Source: Ascarosepion bandense (lineage: Eukaryota > Mollusca > Cephalopoda > Sepiida > Sepiidae). Taken from it: a stretch of 64,000 bases of DNA. The stretch is taken from the NCBI GenBank assembly GCA_037127315.1, contig JBBBDQ010000348.1, positions 2,348,501 to 2,412,500 of the forward strand, read 5' to 3'. A program made the translations under genes and the position numbers. The notes below the pieces were generated by a model. It did not search any database, was not told the DNA's origin, and saw only the letters and a list, made by a program, of their open reading frames with translations. Below, piece after piece: positions 33,013 through 43,689 of this stretch; position 1 is the stretch's first letter, and each line of letters begins with the position of its first letter.

Positions 33013-33473
33013 TTCCATCTGAAGAGAACAGTTTTATAATTCGGAGTTTTCCGGCATTTATTTTATAAAACAGGGCTCAAAACAACATATATCGTAGAAC
33101 AAAATGTAATTATAACTAAATTTGTTTTTATCTAAAATTAATTTAATTTATACTGTGACTCGAAAATTTCTATGTTTTGAGATTTTACCTCATTATCAGT
33201 CAAAGTTGATTTATTGTTGTGGAAATGATTTATATTTGAATGTATAAAACAATACGCTTGTTATTTAAAGACTTGGTGTGGATGCGGGAAGACAGAAAAA
33301 TATTATATGTGTGTTTAATTTAAGTAAGGTGAATGAAGTTAAATATTTTAATTTGAAAATTTAGGTTATACGTTTCAGGAATATAGTTTTCTTTCCATCT
33401 TAATGGAAATGTGTCAGTCAATTACGCCACCGTCTAGACTGCACTTTCCCTTACAGAAAAGCTACAAAGAGAA
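32713..33473. repeat. Repeat D copy 1 with (GATA)n expansions
   Basis: It matches 59,366-59,965 along its length, e.g. GGTTTTCTGTTTACCAAGG, CCATCTGAAGAGAACAG, CTTGGTGTGGATGCGGGAAG and CCACCGTCTAGACTGCACTT. No open frame. Its minus strand contains a CTGATAATGAGG/CTGATGATGAGG element like those of PLE-type repeats. Confidence 0.85.
32798..33012. repeat. (GATA)n array with 3 interruptions
   Basis: GATA tetranucleotides interrupted three times by TATGAACATACTGA or TATAAACATACTGA, so the array is a higher-order repeat of GATA blocks plus spacer. Confidence 0.95.
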
Positions 33474-33972
33474 AACACTCCACCACAATGCACATCCTAT
33501 AACAATCATGATACTGAAAGCAAAATCAAGGAAGGCATTAGCAAGCAACTCATATTCTTATAGTTTTGATGAATTCGAAGCGTTTGATAACATGAGATAT
33601 CGACGGAGCGTCCGGCGATCATAATAATCATATTTCAGCTTCAAAATCATGGTTCACACTCTACCCACGTCTCTTGAACAGGTGAAGAGGCTCATCCCTT
33701 GTTACCTGTTTAGGATGTGGTTTCCGGCTTTCTCTTTTCCAATCTTTTCACTCTTTTATTTATTTATTTTTTTTTCAATTGGAGTAGATAGATTAAACTA
33801 TCGCCCGGTCCACACTCCTCCTACGTATATTGAACAGGTTAAGAGACTCATCCCTTGTTCCCTGTTTAGGATGTGGTTTCCGGCTTTCTCTTTTCCAATC
33901 TTTTCACTCTTACATAGCCCCCTGCGCATCAGTGGCGTTACCGCCTTGCTTGGGGTGATATGATAAAAAAAA
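33474..33972 (+). mobile_element. Repeat C copy 2, including a SINE scrap
   Basis: It is over 90% identical by eye to copy 1. It begins ACTCCACCACAATGCACATC, the terminal bases of the dimeric SINE head, followed by the same former target sequence. Units have TTCCGG at 33,722 and 33,878 (156 bp). Tail GCCTTGCTTGGGGTGATATG then A-rich. Confidence 0.8.
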
Positions 33973-34221
33973 ATAACATTAGTCAGCCTGGGAGCATTAT
34001 TATTTTTATTATTATTAATTTTTATAATACAATTTTATAAATTATTTCCATTTATTACAACCTCTTGAAATGGGTAAACGTGTTATGCGAAAGAGTTTTT
34101 TTTAATTTTTGATTTAATCCCTTTTTTAAATTAGAATTTCTCTGCAAGCATGAGATATTTTAAGATAAGAAATGATGATCCTAAATATAAAAAGCGTGAT
34201 ATTAAGAACATTTCGCGGAAT

Positions 34222-34536
34222 CGAGCCTGTGAGCAATGACGAGGTGTTGGAAAGAATAGAAACGAAAAGAAAATTAATACTGAGACAACTGAAGTTCCTG
34301 GGACATGCAATGAAGAAGGAGGGCTTGGAGAACCTGATACTAACAGGACAGACAGAGGGAAAAAGAAACAGAGGAAAGCAGCGGATAATATATTTGAAGG
34401 ACCTGAGCAGGTGGATGACAGAATAACTGTTGCGTGGAGTAACAGGAGCGTGCTAAAAACCACCAGGGATAGGGAGAGGTGGAAGGCCATGATCGACTAC
34501 GTCTTGAAAGGACAAGACACATAGAAGAAGAAGAAA
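34222..34536 (+). pseudogene. LINE-B C-terminus and 3' end
   Basis: Encodes EPVSNDEVLERIETKRKLIL, RQLKFLGHAMKKEGLENLIL, TGQTEGKRNRGKQRIIYLKD, then frameshifts to RWKAMIDYVLKGQDT and a stop, with a GAAGAAGAA tail. The upstream part is truncated. Confidence 0.85.
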
Positions 34537-34636
34537 AATAAGCACGAAGGAGTACTAACACTATAAGCTGGGATTTGAAGTCGATTCATCGATCGTATTA
34601 AGATGTAAAGAAAACGTGAGCAATTTATCACAGCTA

Positions 34637-34913
34637 TTGGAACGAGAAATCGTGGAGCCGAGTTCGAATTCCAGTTAAATTCCTTGCATTCATTTACCCG
34701 CAAATAACTCTTGGGAAAGGTATTAATCCGTCTCTTCCCTCTAGCTATGGTTAAATAACAGAACAGATTGGAATCTATAGCCTTTGCTGGCAACCAGTCT
34801 GCAGCAGAAAGTAATGACAACCTACTGTGGGATAATCTTCTGCCTACTAAGTGATGTCTCTTTCGATACATGATCGCCCAAAAGTGTATTACGTATGGCA
34901 ATTAACTGACTGA
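34637..34913 (+). mobile_element. tRNA-derived SINE S1, 5' truncated
   Basis: It starts at GGAACGAGAAATCG, lacking the A box. B box GAGTTCGAATTCC, body and 3' end GGCAATTAACTGACTGA present. No clear target duplication. Confidence 0.87.
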
Positions 34914-35005
34914 AGCTTTTAAGTGACATTAAATAGAAACAAAGGACACTGTTAACATATAAAGTAAAATGATTTGTAATTTGAATATAAATGGATAGAT
35001 TTTTA

Positions 35006-35425
35006 GAGTACCATACGTGATAAACGCTTTGGGTGATCATGTCTCAGCAAAGTTATCTGTGTCCTTCGTTTTGTCACAGTAAAAAAGTTAAATTTCGCAT
35101 TTGGATTTTGAAGAGAGTTCAGAATCTCTACTTAGTTATGTGCCATACGTGATACACGTTTTTTGGCAATCATGTCTCGAAAGACACATGACTGACTGGG
35201 CAGAAGCTTATCCTGCAGTAGGTTGCCATTGATTTCTACGGTAGACTGGTTGCCAGTCAAGGCTATAGCACCCAATCTGTTCAATTATTTAACTCATAAC
35301 TGGAAGAAAAAAAGCATTAATACTTTTCCTAAGGGTATTTTTGTGTAAGTGAATGCTAGTAATTCAACCCCCGATTTGTCGTTCCGAATATCCACTGCAC
35401 CACAACGCACATCCTATGATTTGCG
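35006..35425 (-). mobile_element. S1 SINE with a second linker and a SINE 3' scrap
   Basis: The full S1 monomer occupies about 35,130-35,425 in reverse complement, with the B-box region damaged. To its left (its 3' side) is an 85-bp segment (35,044-35,128, TTTTGTCACAGTAAAAAAGT) that is the reverse complement of the flank after the dimer at 46.32-46.41 kb. Then comes a 38-bp S1 3' end (35,006-35,043). Confidence 0.75.
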
Positions 35426-35634
35426 TTTCTGTTTGGCTGCTCAGGCAAACGCAATCAATTCTTCTGAATAGCAGACACTTTTCTCAGTATGAAGTCTGAC
35501 AAGAAATCTACCTAAACAAAGAGGCTTTTTTAGACAACAGAGAATCGGTACCAGTGAAGAATGTCGAAAATATAATGAACTGAACATGCGTGTAAAGAGG
35601 AAATTTTAAGAAAATGGGAACAAAAAAGGACGTA

Positions 35635-35903
35635 CAGTAGCGGCCATAATAAAAGGAACAGAAACAACAAAGACATAAATATGTGTATTACTTAAAACTC
35701 ATGCATGATTAGCAATGGAATTTTTACTTAATAAAGATTAGGTGTAATGCATAAATATTATACAAAGTTACCAAAATTTACATCATAGATTTTTTTAAAT
35801 AAAGATTAAATGGAACAAAGAAAATAAGCTACTGGACAAAAGTTAAGGATCGATGTTATTTATGTCTTTGTTGCGTCCGTTCCTTATACTATGGCCGCTA
35901 ATG
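35635..35903. mobile_element. MITE, family M2 (Tc1/mariner-type), 269 bp
   Basis: Left end CAGTAGCGGCCATAATAAAA and GACATAAAT are mirrored at the right by ATTTATGTCTTTGTTGCG and CTATGGCCGCTAATG. Inverted arms of about 50 bp; TA flanks at 35,633-35,634 and 35,904-35,905. No coding capacity. Confidence 0.9.
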
Positions 35904-35939
35904 TATATTTAGAAGTCGAATGCTTCAGTCGATGTTTCT

Positions 35940-36105
35940 AGTTCTTCAATGTGCCCTGTCCCTTCAGGACGTAGGCGATCATGGTTTTCCACGTCTCCCT
36001 ACCCCTGGTGTCTCTTAGCACGCCTTCTCCTGTTAGACCATGCAATTCTCGTTCCATCATCCACCTGATTAGGTCCTTCAAATATGTTATCCGTTGCTTC
36101 CCCCG
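35940..36105 (-). pseudogene. LINE-B 3' end scrap
   Basis: Minus strand GKQRITYLKDLIRWMMEREL, then GGVLRDTRGRETWK-like and AYVLKGQGT. The protein end and 3' end only. Confidence 0.8.
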
Positions 36106-37097
36106 AGAAAAGAAGCTTTTACAGAAATTGTCTCTTACAAGACGGGAAGAAGAAAAGAAAACAAAAAGCAAACTCGATAAATAGTTTGTAGAAATTGATA
36201 GAAGAATATGGAATACGAGGAATAAGGAAATCCTCAAAAATATTAAGATCTAGAAATAATAAGACGTTAAGGAGAGCCATAATCGACCACAGCACATTAT
36301 TTTGCTTAATTTCTTGAATGCTAATAGAAAGCTAGAAAGAAGACTTTCTAGTTTTAAATAAATATATTTTTATAATTTAAGAGAGCAAAAGGTGAGGCGT
36401 GAAGCAAGGAAGACGAGGAAAGTAGAGAATAGATGAGATCTGAAGATCAGCAATATGAAAATAACCAAGAAGAAAATGAGAATGAATGTGCAATGCATTG
36501 TTCGCGAACTGGTGAATAATTGAATAACAGGCTAAAACAATGCGATCGTAGTGTTTCGTCATCGCGTGTTCAATTACATTAACTCGGTTCCTGTGAGCTA
36601 AAGTCATACAATAAATAGTGGATTAGAACTGAGATATTTTGACTCCCAAACCGGCAACGGAAGATGGGTAATGTGGCGGTGGAATCGGAAAGAGATAAAA
36701 CAGGTCAAATAAATAGTAGATAGGATATGTTTCATGTAGCAAACAGCGAGGCCGGAAGAGAATTTTCTTGCACAGTTAAATAATTGGTTAGTATCACAGT
36801 GATGGCGGCATTGTTATTTGTAAAACTGAATGAGAAATATTGTTTTTCAATGTGTTAGTTCAGGTAGCAGTATATTAGTATCTTATATTTAAATCTTGTG
36901 TTAAATGAGTAGTATTTATAGACTCTTCCAGAGTTAGAATTTTTTAGTAAATAAAGTTTATAGTATTCTGTGTCCAGGGTATTTTTTACGGTGATACATT
37001 GTAATATTTGTCATTTAAATTTTCCTTGTGATCTTCTTATTTAGATCCAAAAGTTCCATGTCAACGAAAAATGCCAATCACAAAGTATATAAATGTG
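36106..37097. other. No recognised feature
   Basis: Mixed AT-rich sequence. Near 36,920 a TATTTATAGACTCTTCC is followed by AATAAAG at about 36,950, promoter and polyadenylation-like, but with no second copy visible. Confidence 0.35.
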
Positions 37098-37449
37098 CAC
37101 TACCGGCCATAATTATTAGGCCACCCCAGTGTTTAAAAGAAATGAAGTATTTTTTGCCAATTGAATAATTGTAAATGAAAATAAGATGATCCTTTTGTTA
37201 ATACTGCTCAATAACACGTGCATCAAATGAATTTATAGATATCTTATAATTACCTATATTGCAGTTTCATCAATGAAGAACATTTAGGGTAACTCGGACG
37301 AGTTCATCTTTGCTTCTATGCCTTGTAAAATATTGCAAAGTAATAATAACAAAAGAACCATTCTATTTTCATTTGACATTAAATACTAAAAATAGTATGA
37401 AATCCATCATTTAAAAAAAACTAGGCTGGCCTAATAATTATGGCCGGTA

Positions 37450-37452
<3 letters not shown>
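37098..37452 (+). mobile_element. MITE M1, complete, 355 bp
   Basis: Left terminus CACTACCGGCCATAATTATT, right terminus AATAATTATGGCCGGTAGTG, perfect over about 22 bp. Inner inverted blocks: GCATCAAATGAATTTATAG, then CTTTGCTTCTATGCCTTGTA. Best reference copy in the window. Confidence 0.93.
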
Positions 37453-37497
<45 letters not shown>

Positions 37498-37515
37498 TGT
37501 GTGTGTATATATATA
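37453..37515. repeat. (TA)n/(GT)n microsatellite
   Basis: The array begins at the TA target of the MITE and includes a GTGTGTGT run at about 37,496-37,505. Confidence 0.93.
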
Positions 37516-37519
37516 TTGT

Positions 37520-37957
37520 TATTAATGAAACTTGGTTATAGACAACCGACAATTTGAAATGATTTGTTTGAACATTATTTTTGATCGATACTCATATTTA
37601 AGTAGATATTCTGTTTTTTAATTAAACAGTATTATATATTTATATCTACTGGCCTGATTATTTACGATAAAATTTCATTACGAAAATGTGCGCCATTCAG
37701 CAGGATTCGAACCGGCGACCCCTATCCACATAGAGGGAAATTATCATTTGATCTGGTAACGTCTTAGAACGCTCGATCAGGAATAGCCTCCAGTCCAAAC
37801 GAGGTTTTAATCAAGCCTATATAACACAATTTTCGATTCATCGCAACAACCATATCTGCTTTGAAATGTATCGTAATGTCAACAAATGTAAACATGTTAC
37901 GGAAATTAACAAAGATTAACGAAACCTGGTTATAAACAACCGACAATTTGAAATGAT
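37520..37957. repeat. Dispersed repeat with direct flanks and a tRNA-like core
   Basis: GGTTATAGACAACCGACAAT at about 37,541 recurs as GGTTATAAACAACCGACAAT at about 37,926. Between them, minus-strand 37,690-37,760 holds GGTCGCCGGTTCGAATCCTG, a textbook B box, in a tRNA-like context. TTTGTTTGAACATTATTTTT near 37,570 recurs at 58.88 kb. Confidence 0.5.
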
Positions 37958-37959
37958 CA

Positions 37960-38459
37960 GCTCTGAAAGACCTTTCTGATGACAGGAATCGATTACTTTC
38001 GAGACGGAAGCCTCAGAAAGAAGCAACTGGAGAAAACAAGAGGAGAGCAGTCCACAAAATAACATCTTTTGAATGCACCAGAAGACAAATAATAAAGAAG
38101 AGAAGAGATCAAAGAAAGATCCAAAGCTCTCCATTCCCTGAACCCGCCTAACGTTCCATGTGATGGCTTCGATCGTCTATTCAGATCCAGCGTAGGATTC
38201 ATTAGGACGATTCTGAAATGCCCCTTACATGGTATTATTAGCACCCTTCTGAAGATTCATGTATCTCTCGCCTCAACTCACCTCTTTGTTTTTGAGGCTA
38301 CCGTTGACCATTCTCTGCCATTTAGAAAGAATTCAATTATATTTTCATGTACCTTAATTATTTAATTTACTTTTAATTAATTCATCTCAGGAAAGGCGAT
38401 TATGCTATTAAAACACAAGAGTTTAGTTGGTGTGGAAGAGAATAAGATAACATAAGAAG
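37960..38459. other. No recognised feature
   Basis: AT-rich; minus-strand frames of 72-83 codons without recognised motifs. Confidence 0.35.
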
Positions 38460-38515
38460 GGATCTGAAATTCAATTCTAAACCGAAAACAAGGGATAAGC
38501 CTCTACTTCTGTTCA

Positions 38516-39409
38516 ATGAAATTTAACAAACAAAATAGCAAGCCTAAACCAGCTAGTCGTAAATCGCCCAAACCTATCTGCGTTACCTTCACAAATATAC
38601 GAGGTATTCGCACTAACTTTAATAGTGTAGAGTCTTTCCTTCTAACTAACTCACCCGATATCTTAGCTATATGTGAGACTAACCTTGACCCTTCTATCCC
38701 CTCTTCAGAGCTGTTCGTTCCTGGTTACCTTCCTCTCTTCAGGAAGGACTCCAATGTCCATATGCATGGGCTTGGTGTATATGTCAGCGAACAACTCCCC
38801 CTAGCCAGGGTCACATCTCTTGAATCCCTTGATCATTCCTTCATGTGCTTCCGTCTCTCACTTCTAAGCTCGGTTAGCTATCTCTTCTTCCTCTACCGCT
38901 CCCCCTCCTCCTCTGACTGTACGTTACTTGATTGCATCTCGACTAACATCGACAGGGCCATTTCTTCTCACCCATCTGCCCATATATTTGTGTTTGGCGA
39001 TTTTAACGCCCACCACACCAAGAGGCTTGAAAACTCAGCCACCGACCTTGCTGGGATCCGCACCATGCACTTTTCAATAGCCCAAGCTCTAACGCAAGTG
39101 GTGGACTTCCCCACGCGTTTCTCTAAAAACCCTAACGGAAGGGACTCTTTACTCGACCTTTGTTTTACCTCCATCCCAGACTCCTGCACTACCAGGCAAC
39201 TCTGCCCCCTTGGAAACTCTGACCACGCCGTAGTCTCCGTAAACATATCAATCCGCACTAACTCTACCCAAGAAAACCAGACCAGCAGAATATCATACTG
39301 CTACCAAAGAGCCGACTGGGACTCGTTCAGGGACTTCCTCTGCGACGTCCCCTGGAACAACGTCTTTGATCTTCCTGTCGAAGACTGTGCCTCCGAAGTC
39401 TCCTCTTGA
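38516..39409 (+). pseudogene. LINE-A apurinic-type endonuclease domain
   Basis: A 297-codon frame starts at the first ATG after the leader. The endonuclease nicks target DNA to prime reverse transcription. Signature residues are in order: NIRGI at residues 27-31, CETNLD at 53-58 (catalytic Glu), FLYRSPSS at 125-132, FGDFNAHH at 160-167 (catalytic Asp/Asn), LLDLCF at 212-217 and NSDHAV at 234-239 (catalytic His). All metal and catalytic positions look intact. The frame stops at TGA 39,407-39,409, though coding similarity continues in the same frame (VKAGIDAFIPARKF to AIAHRNHFFRLY) up to a frameshift near 39,535-39,560. Confidence 0.9.
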
Positions 39410-39489
39410 GTTAAGGCTGGCATCGATGCTTTTATCCCTGCCAGAAAATTCCAACTAAAACCTAATTCGTCCCCCTGGTTCTCACCCGC

Positions 39490-41385
39490 TTGCTCGGCCG
39501 CTATTGCCCACCGGAACCATTTCTTCCGGCTCTATCGAAGCTGCTCGTCGAACAAAACAGGCGCCTTTTCACCTCAGCACGGAACAAGTGTAAAAAAGTA
39601 CTGAACGAAGCCAAGAGGGCGTTTGCTACCAGAATTAGGCAACGCATAGCATCCTCTAAGTTTGGCTCCAAAGATTACTGGCGTCTCTGCAAAAGCGTGC
39701 TCAGCAGGAACAAGACTTCAATACCCCCACTAATCAATGAATTTGAAGTTCTCACCTCCCCAGCCGACAAGGCTGAATGCTTTGCCCGTAAATTCTCAAC
39801 CAATTCGACACTGGACTCGTTAGGATTACCTACACCAGACTTCCCACCCAGAACTAAGGCTCAACTAAATAACGTCCTCATCTCACCCTCGCTGGTCGCC
39901 AAGATAATTGCGCAACTTGACCCACACAAAGCGAGCGGCGGTGACGGAATCCCAGTCATAGTACCGAAGAAATGTGCCCCAGAACTCTCCTCTGTCCTCT
40001 CTAAACTCTATAACCTCTGCCTATCTGCTTCCTGCTTTCCTGCCTGTTGGAAGTCCTCCTGCGTAGTACCTATATTTAAGAATTCTGGCGAACCCTCAGA
40101 CCCCGCCAATTACCGTCCTATTAGTCTCCTTCCAATCTTTGGCAAAGTTTTCGAAGCCATTATCAACGCCGAGGTGATTCAGCACCTTATGACCAACGGG
40201 CTTCTCTCTGACAAACAGTATGGGTTTCGCTTCACCAGGTCTACTGCTGATATGCTAACGACCATTACCGAGTACATATACCAGGCACTCGACAAGAATG
40301 GTGAAGCCCGAACCGTTGCCTTGGATATCTCCAAAGCATTCGACAGGGTCTGGCATGCTGGCCTCTTGTGCAAACTGCGGAGCTATGGGATAACTGGACA
40401 TCTGTTTGACCTCATCCAGTCCTTCCTCTCTAACCGCACACTAAAGGTGGTATTAAATGGGCATGCCTCCCAAAACTACCAGACGAACGCGGGCGTCCCT
40501 CAAGGTTCTATCCTAGGTCCCACGCTATTTCTGATGTACATTAATGATCTCCCCGACACCATTAGATCCCAAGTTGGCATGTATGCCAACGACACAACAA
40601 TCTACTCCCGCATCGATCAGAAACCAGGTCTGGACGACAAAGTGAACCTCGCTGCCGCACTGGAAAGGGACCTCCAATCCGTAGTGACCTGGGGTAGGAA
40701 ATGGTTGGTAAATTTCAATGCCTCCAAAACAAAGCTGTTATCAACTAACCACCATAGACAATCGCATCTACCTCCCATTAGCATGGGACAGGCTAGCCTC
40801 CCAGAGAGTAAAATACTACGCCTCCTTGGCCTTACACTCTCGGCGGACCTCAAATGGAATGACTATATTGAATCCATTGCCAAATCTGCTGCTATGAAAG
40901 TCGGCTCCCTGTGCAGGACCCGGAAATTTTTCCCACCTGAAACTATTCTGCACATATACAAATCTACCATCCGCCCGTGTATTGAATATTGCTGCCATAT
41001 CTGGTCGGGTGCCCCTGCTGCTCTCCTTGGGCTTCTTGACAAAATACAAAGGAGGATCTGTAACGTGGTTGATACTGACTTGGTAGACCGGCTGCAGCCG
41101 CTCTCACACCGGCGTGATGTAGCTTCCCTGTGCCTCTTCTACAAGTACTTTCATGGCTTCTGCTCCGATGAGCTTAGATCACTGGTGCCGCCCAAGCACG
41201 AATTTACACGAGATACTATATTAGCAACTAGGTCCCACCCTTTTACAGTTAAACAAATAAGATGTAACCGTAAATTCTACTCCAACAGCTTCTTTTCTCG
41301 CGCTTCCCGCCTGTGGAACTCCCTTCCACAAGTCTGCTTTCCCGACAGTTACAATCTCCAGGTGTTTAAATGTAGGGCTCAATAG
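39490..41385 (+). pseudogene. LINE-A reverse transcriptase, motif C mutated
   Basis: The open frame is 632 codons long from a TTG; there is no genuine start here and it is the continuation of the endonuclease frame after a frameshift. Visible blocks: linker PADKAECFARKFSTNS (91-106), NYRPISLLPIFGKVFE (208-222), LSDKQYGFRF (239-248), motif A VALDISKAFDRVWH (276-289), motif B GVPQGSILGPTLF (335-347), motif C YANDTT (365-370), then WLVNFNASKTK, LLGLTLSADLKWNDY and the C-terminal IYKSTIRPCIEYC and SHRRDVASLCLFYKYFH. The usual YADD is YAND: codon 40,588-40,590 is AAC, so one of the two catalytic aspartates is lost. The copy is therefore inactive despite its length. Confidence 0.92.
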
Positions 41386-41592
41386 ACACCTCCTATCACA
41401 CTAACTCCCAACTACTCTCACAACACTCTCATCTACCCAACCCTCATTCTCGGTATCCTCACCCGCCTATCACCCACCCTCTGTTATTTCCTATATTTAA
41501 CCAGCCTTTCTCCACTCTACGTAGCCCCCTGCACAGTAGTGGCAGTGACATGCCTTGCTCGGGGTGAAACGCTTATAAAAAAAAAAAGAAAA

Positions 41593-42337
41593 AAAAAAGA
41601 GAAGTGCGAATCGGACGAGAGGCGAACCTGCCGTCCGGTTCATTCTGCTTAGTAGTCTTGGTTATGACAGTACACTGCACCCGGCAGCAAGGCCTCTGAT
41701 TGAGTGGTTGTGAGGAGCATGGAACCATCTCTTAATTGCTGTTGTTCCCAGGTTCACCCTGTCCCGGAGAGGTAGCACCAGTTATGGTCTAAGCTATGGG
41801 CAAACAGTTAACCTCAAACTGGGATGAAAACACTATGAAAAAATAAAAATGGGCTTTTATAGAAATATATACACTTTTGAAGAAAAAATATTACCAACAA
41901 TATATTTTGAAGGAAAAGATTATTACCTGCAATACTTTTTTAAATACAAAAGTAGATAACATCTTCAGTTTTCTAAAATAAAAAAAAAATTAAATCTTAA
42001 ATTTTCAACAAAATTTGACTAAAGTAAGCTTATCACTATAACGGTACAAAAAGATTCCTGAAAACCCCTAATTTTTTGGCATTAAATGACCCACAGAGAT
42101 TAATATGCCGTTAAACAGAATTCAAGCTCAAACTCATGTTGCTTAGTCATATTTTAATATACCAGTGATACTTAAGATTTCGGCATCACATTTTCCGTGA
42201 ATAGGAAAAATGTTCTCATCTTCTTCTTGAATTGATGTCTTCCATTACATGTAAACATTTTATTTACACGTGGCTGGAAAATGGCAAACAGTAATGAAAA
42301 AAGATGTTCTCCTAAAATATTTCAGTTTGATTAAACA
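41593..42337. other. Unassigned, with a short S2-tail match
   Basis: 41,600-41,830 is less AT-rich and holds a short inverted pair CGGACGAGAGG/CCGTCCG. At 42,070-42,115 TTTTTTGGCATTAAATGACC and AGATTAATATGCCGTTAAA resemble the 3' tail of the composite SINE S2 (near 5,143 and 43,620). Confidence 0.4.
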
Positions 42338-43137
42338 AGCACATGAAGGAAGCCATCCTGCACATATATAAATCTACCATCCACCCGTGTATTAAATACT
42401 GCTGTCACATCTGGTCGGGTGCCCCTGCTATTCACCTCGGGGTTCTTGACAAAATCCAACAGAGAATCTGTAATGTGATCGATACCTACTTGTCAGCTCG
42501 GCTGCAGTCGGTCTATCACTGGCCTGACGTGGCTTCTCTGTGCCTCTTCTACAGAACATTTTACGGCTTATGCTCCAATTAACTTAGCTCACTGGTGGCC
42601 CCTATGTATAAATTTACACGAGCTACTAGACTGCAGTCGCTCTATCACTGGCGTGACGTGGCTTCTCTGTGCCTCTTCTATAGAACATTTTACAGCTTAT
42701 GCTCCAATGAACTTAGCTCACTGGTGGCCCCTATGTATAAATTTACACGAGCTACTAGACTAGCTACTAGGTCCCACCGTTTTACAGTGGAACCGATAAA
42801 ATGTAATCGCAATTTCTGCTATAACAGTTTTTTCTCGCAATTCCCGTCTGTGGAATTCCCTACCATATACATACTTCCTCGATAGAAGCAATCTCCAGAA
42901 ATTTAAATGTAAGGTCAATAGGCATCTCCTATCTCACTAACTCGCATCCTTTCTCTCAAGCTCCTTTTTCCATCCACTCTAACCCCCATTACACCGGTAT
43001 TCTCATCCGTCTATTACTCTCCACCTGATAGCCCCTATAACTAAACCCGCTTTCTCATCACTTTCCCCTATGTAAACCTCTGCACAACAGTGGCAGTATA
43101 ACTGCCTTGCTTGGGGTAAAATAATTATAAAAAAAAC
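42338..43137 (+). pseudogene. LINE-A C-terminus and tail with internal duplication
   Basis: It starts at HIYKSTIHPCIKYCCHIWSG and runs to the tail TGCCTTGCTTGGGGTAAAAT. A 129-bp block starting CTGCAGTCG is duplicated (42,502 and 42,631), covering QSVYHW-DVASLCLFYRTFY and the following residues. Both copies carry FYRTFY where other copies read FYKYFH, so they share ancestry. Confidence 0.88.
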
Positions 43138-43185
43138 AAATCAGAAACAATACTGATGCATTTGATCTGTTGTGTCACTTTTTAA

Positions 43186-43678
43186 ACGGTTTACGGCCAT
43201 ATCACATTGAATACACCGTTTCCCGCTCGATCACCGAAGTTAAGTAAGGTTGAGCCTGGTCAGTACTTAGATGGGTGACCGCTTGGGAATACCAGGTGTT
43301 GTAAGCGTTTAGTGACGGATGTGTGCTGTGGTGCAGTGGATATCGGCTCAGAAAGAGAAATCGGTAAGCCGAGTTCGAATTTCAGTTGTATACCCTGCAT
43401 TCACTTAAGCACTGGTACCCTTGGGAAAGGTATTAATCCATCGTTTCCCTCCAGTTATGGGTTAAATAACAGGGTAGAACTTGGGGACCCTGCCCTTAAA
43501 AACAAATCCCACTGAATCTTGGTATTCGAAAAGAAAAAAGTATTACTAGACACAAAAATTATATATATAAAAAAAAAACAACAATAAATTGTTGAAAGAA
43601 AAAGGTATTATAGATAAAATTTAGTTGGCAATAAATGATCCTCCGAGGTTGATATGCCATAAAACAACCAACCAATAA
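43186..43678 (+). mobile_element. 5S rRNA-tRNA composite SINE (S2), full length
   Basis: 5S part 43,186-43,312: TTTACGGCCATATCACATTG, CGATCACCGAAGTTAAG, GAGCCTGGTCAGTACTTAGA, TGGGTGACCGCTTGGGAATA. tRNA-type part: GTGCAGTGGATATCGGCTC and B box GAGTTCGAATTTC. Then body and the S2-specific tail. Target duplication TCACTTTTTAA (43,175-43,185) and TCATTTTTTAA (43,679-43,689), one mismatch. At 493 bp it parallels the 501-bp copy at 4.7 kb. Confidence 0.92.
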
Positions 43679-43689
43679 TCATTTTTTAA

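Larger units (their letters stand above)
38460..41592 (+). mobile_element. LINE-A non-LTR retrotransposon, near full length
   Basis: One coding region (endonuclease then reverse transcriptase) followed by a 200-bp 3' region ending GCCTTGCTCGGGGTGAAACG and an A-rich tail. The leader CTAAACCGAAAACAAGGGAT precedes the first ATG. AAGAGAA occurs at about 38,441 and after the tail at about 41,598, a weak candidate target duplication. Many fragments elsewhere in the window share its 3' end, as expected from 5' truncation. The clade is in the Jockey/CR1/L2 range by motif style; I cannot fix it without a tree. Confidence 0.92.

Noticed and set aside
32797..33018. A 73-codon minus-strand frame of YLSI repeats
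   Set aside because: It is a (GATA)n array read in frame.
34131..34490. Minus-strand 119-codon frame with a hydrophobic start
   Set aside because: Antisense shadow of the LINE-B C-terminus on the plus strand.
36640..36980. Possible LTR with TATA and AATAAA signals
   Set aside because: Single copy in the window and no primer-binding site or target duplication visible.
38441..41604. AAGAGAA as the LINE-A target duplication
   Set aside because: Only 7 bp in an A-rich context beside the tail; too likely by chance.
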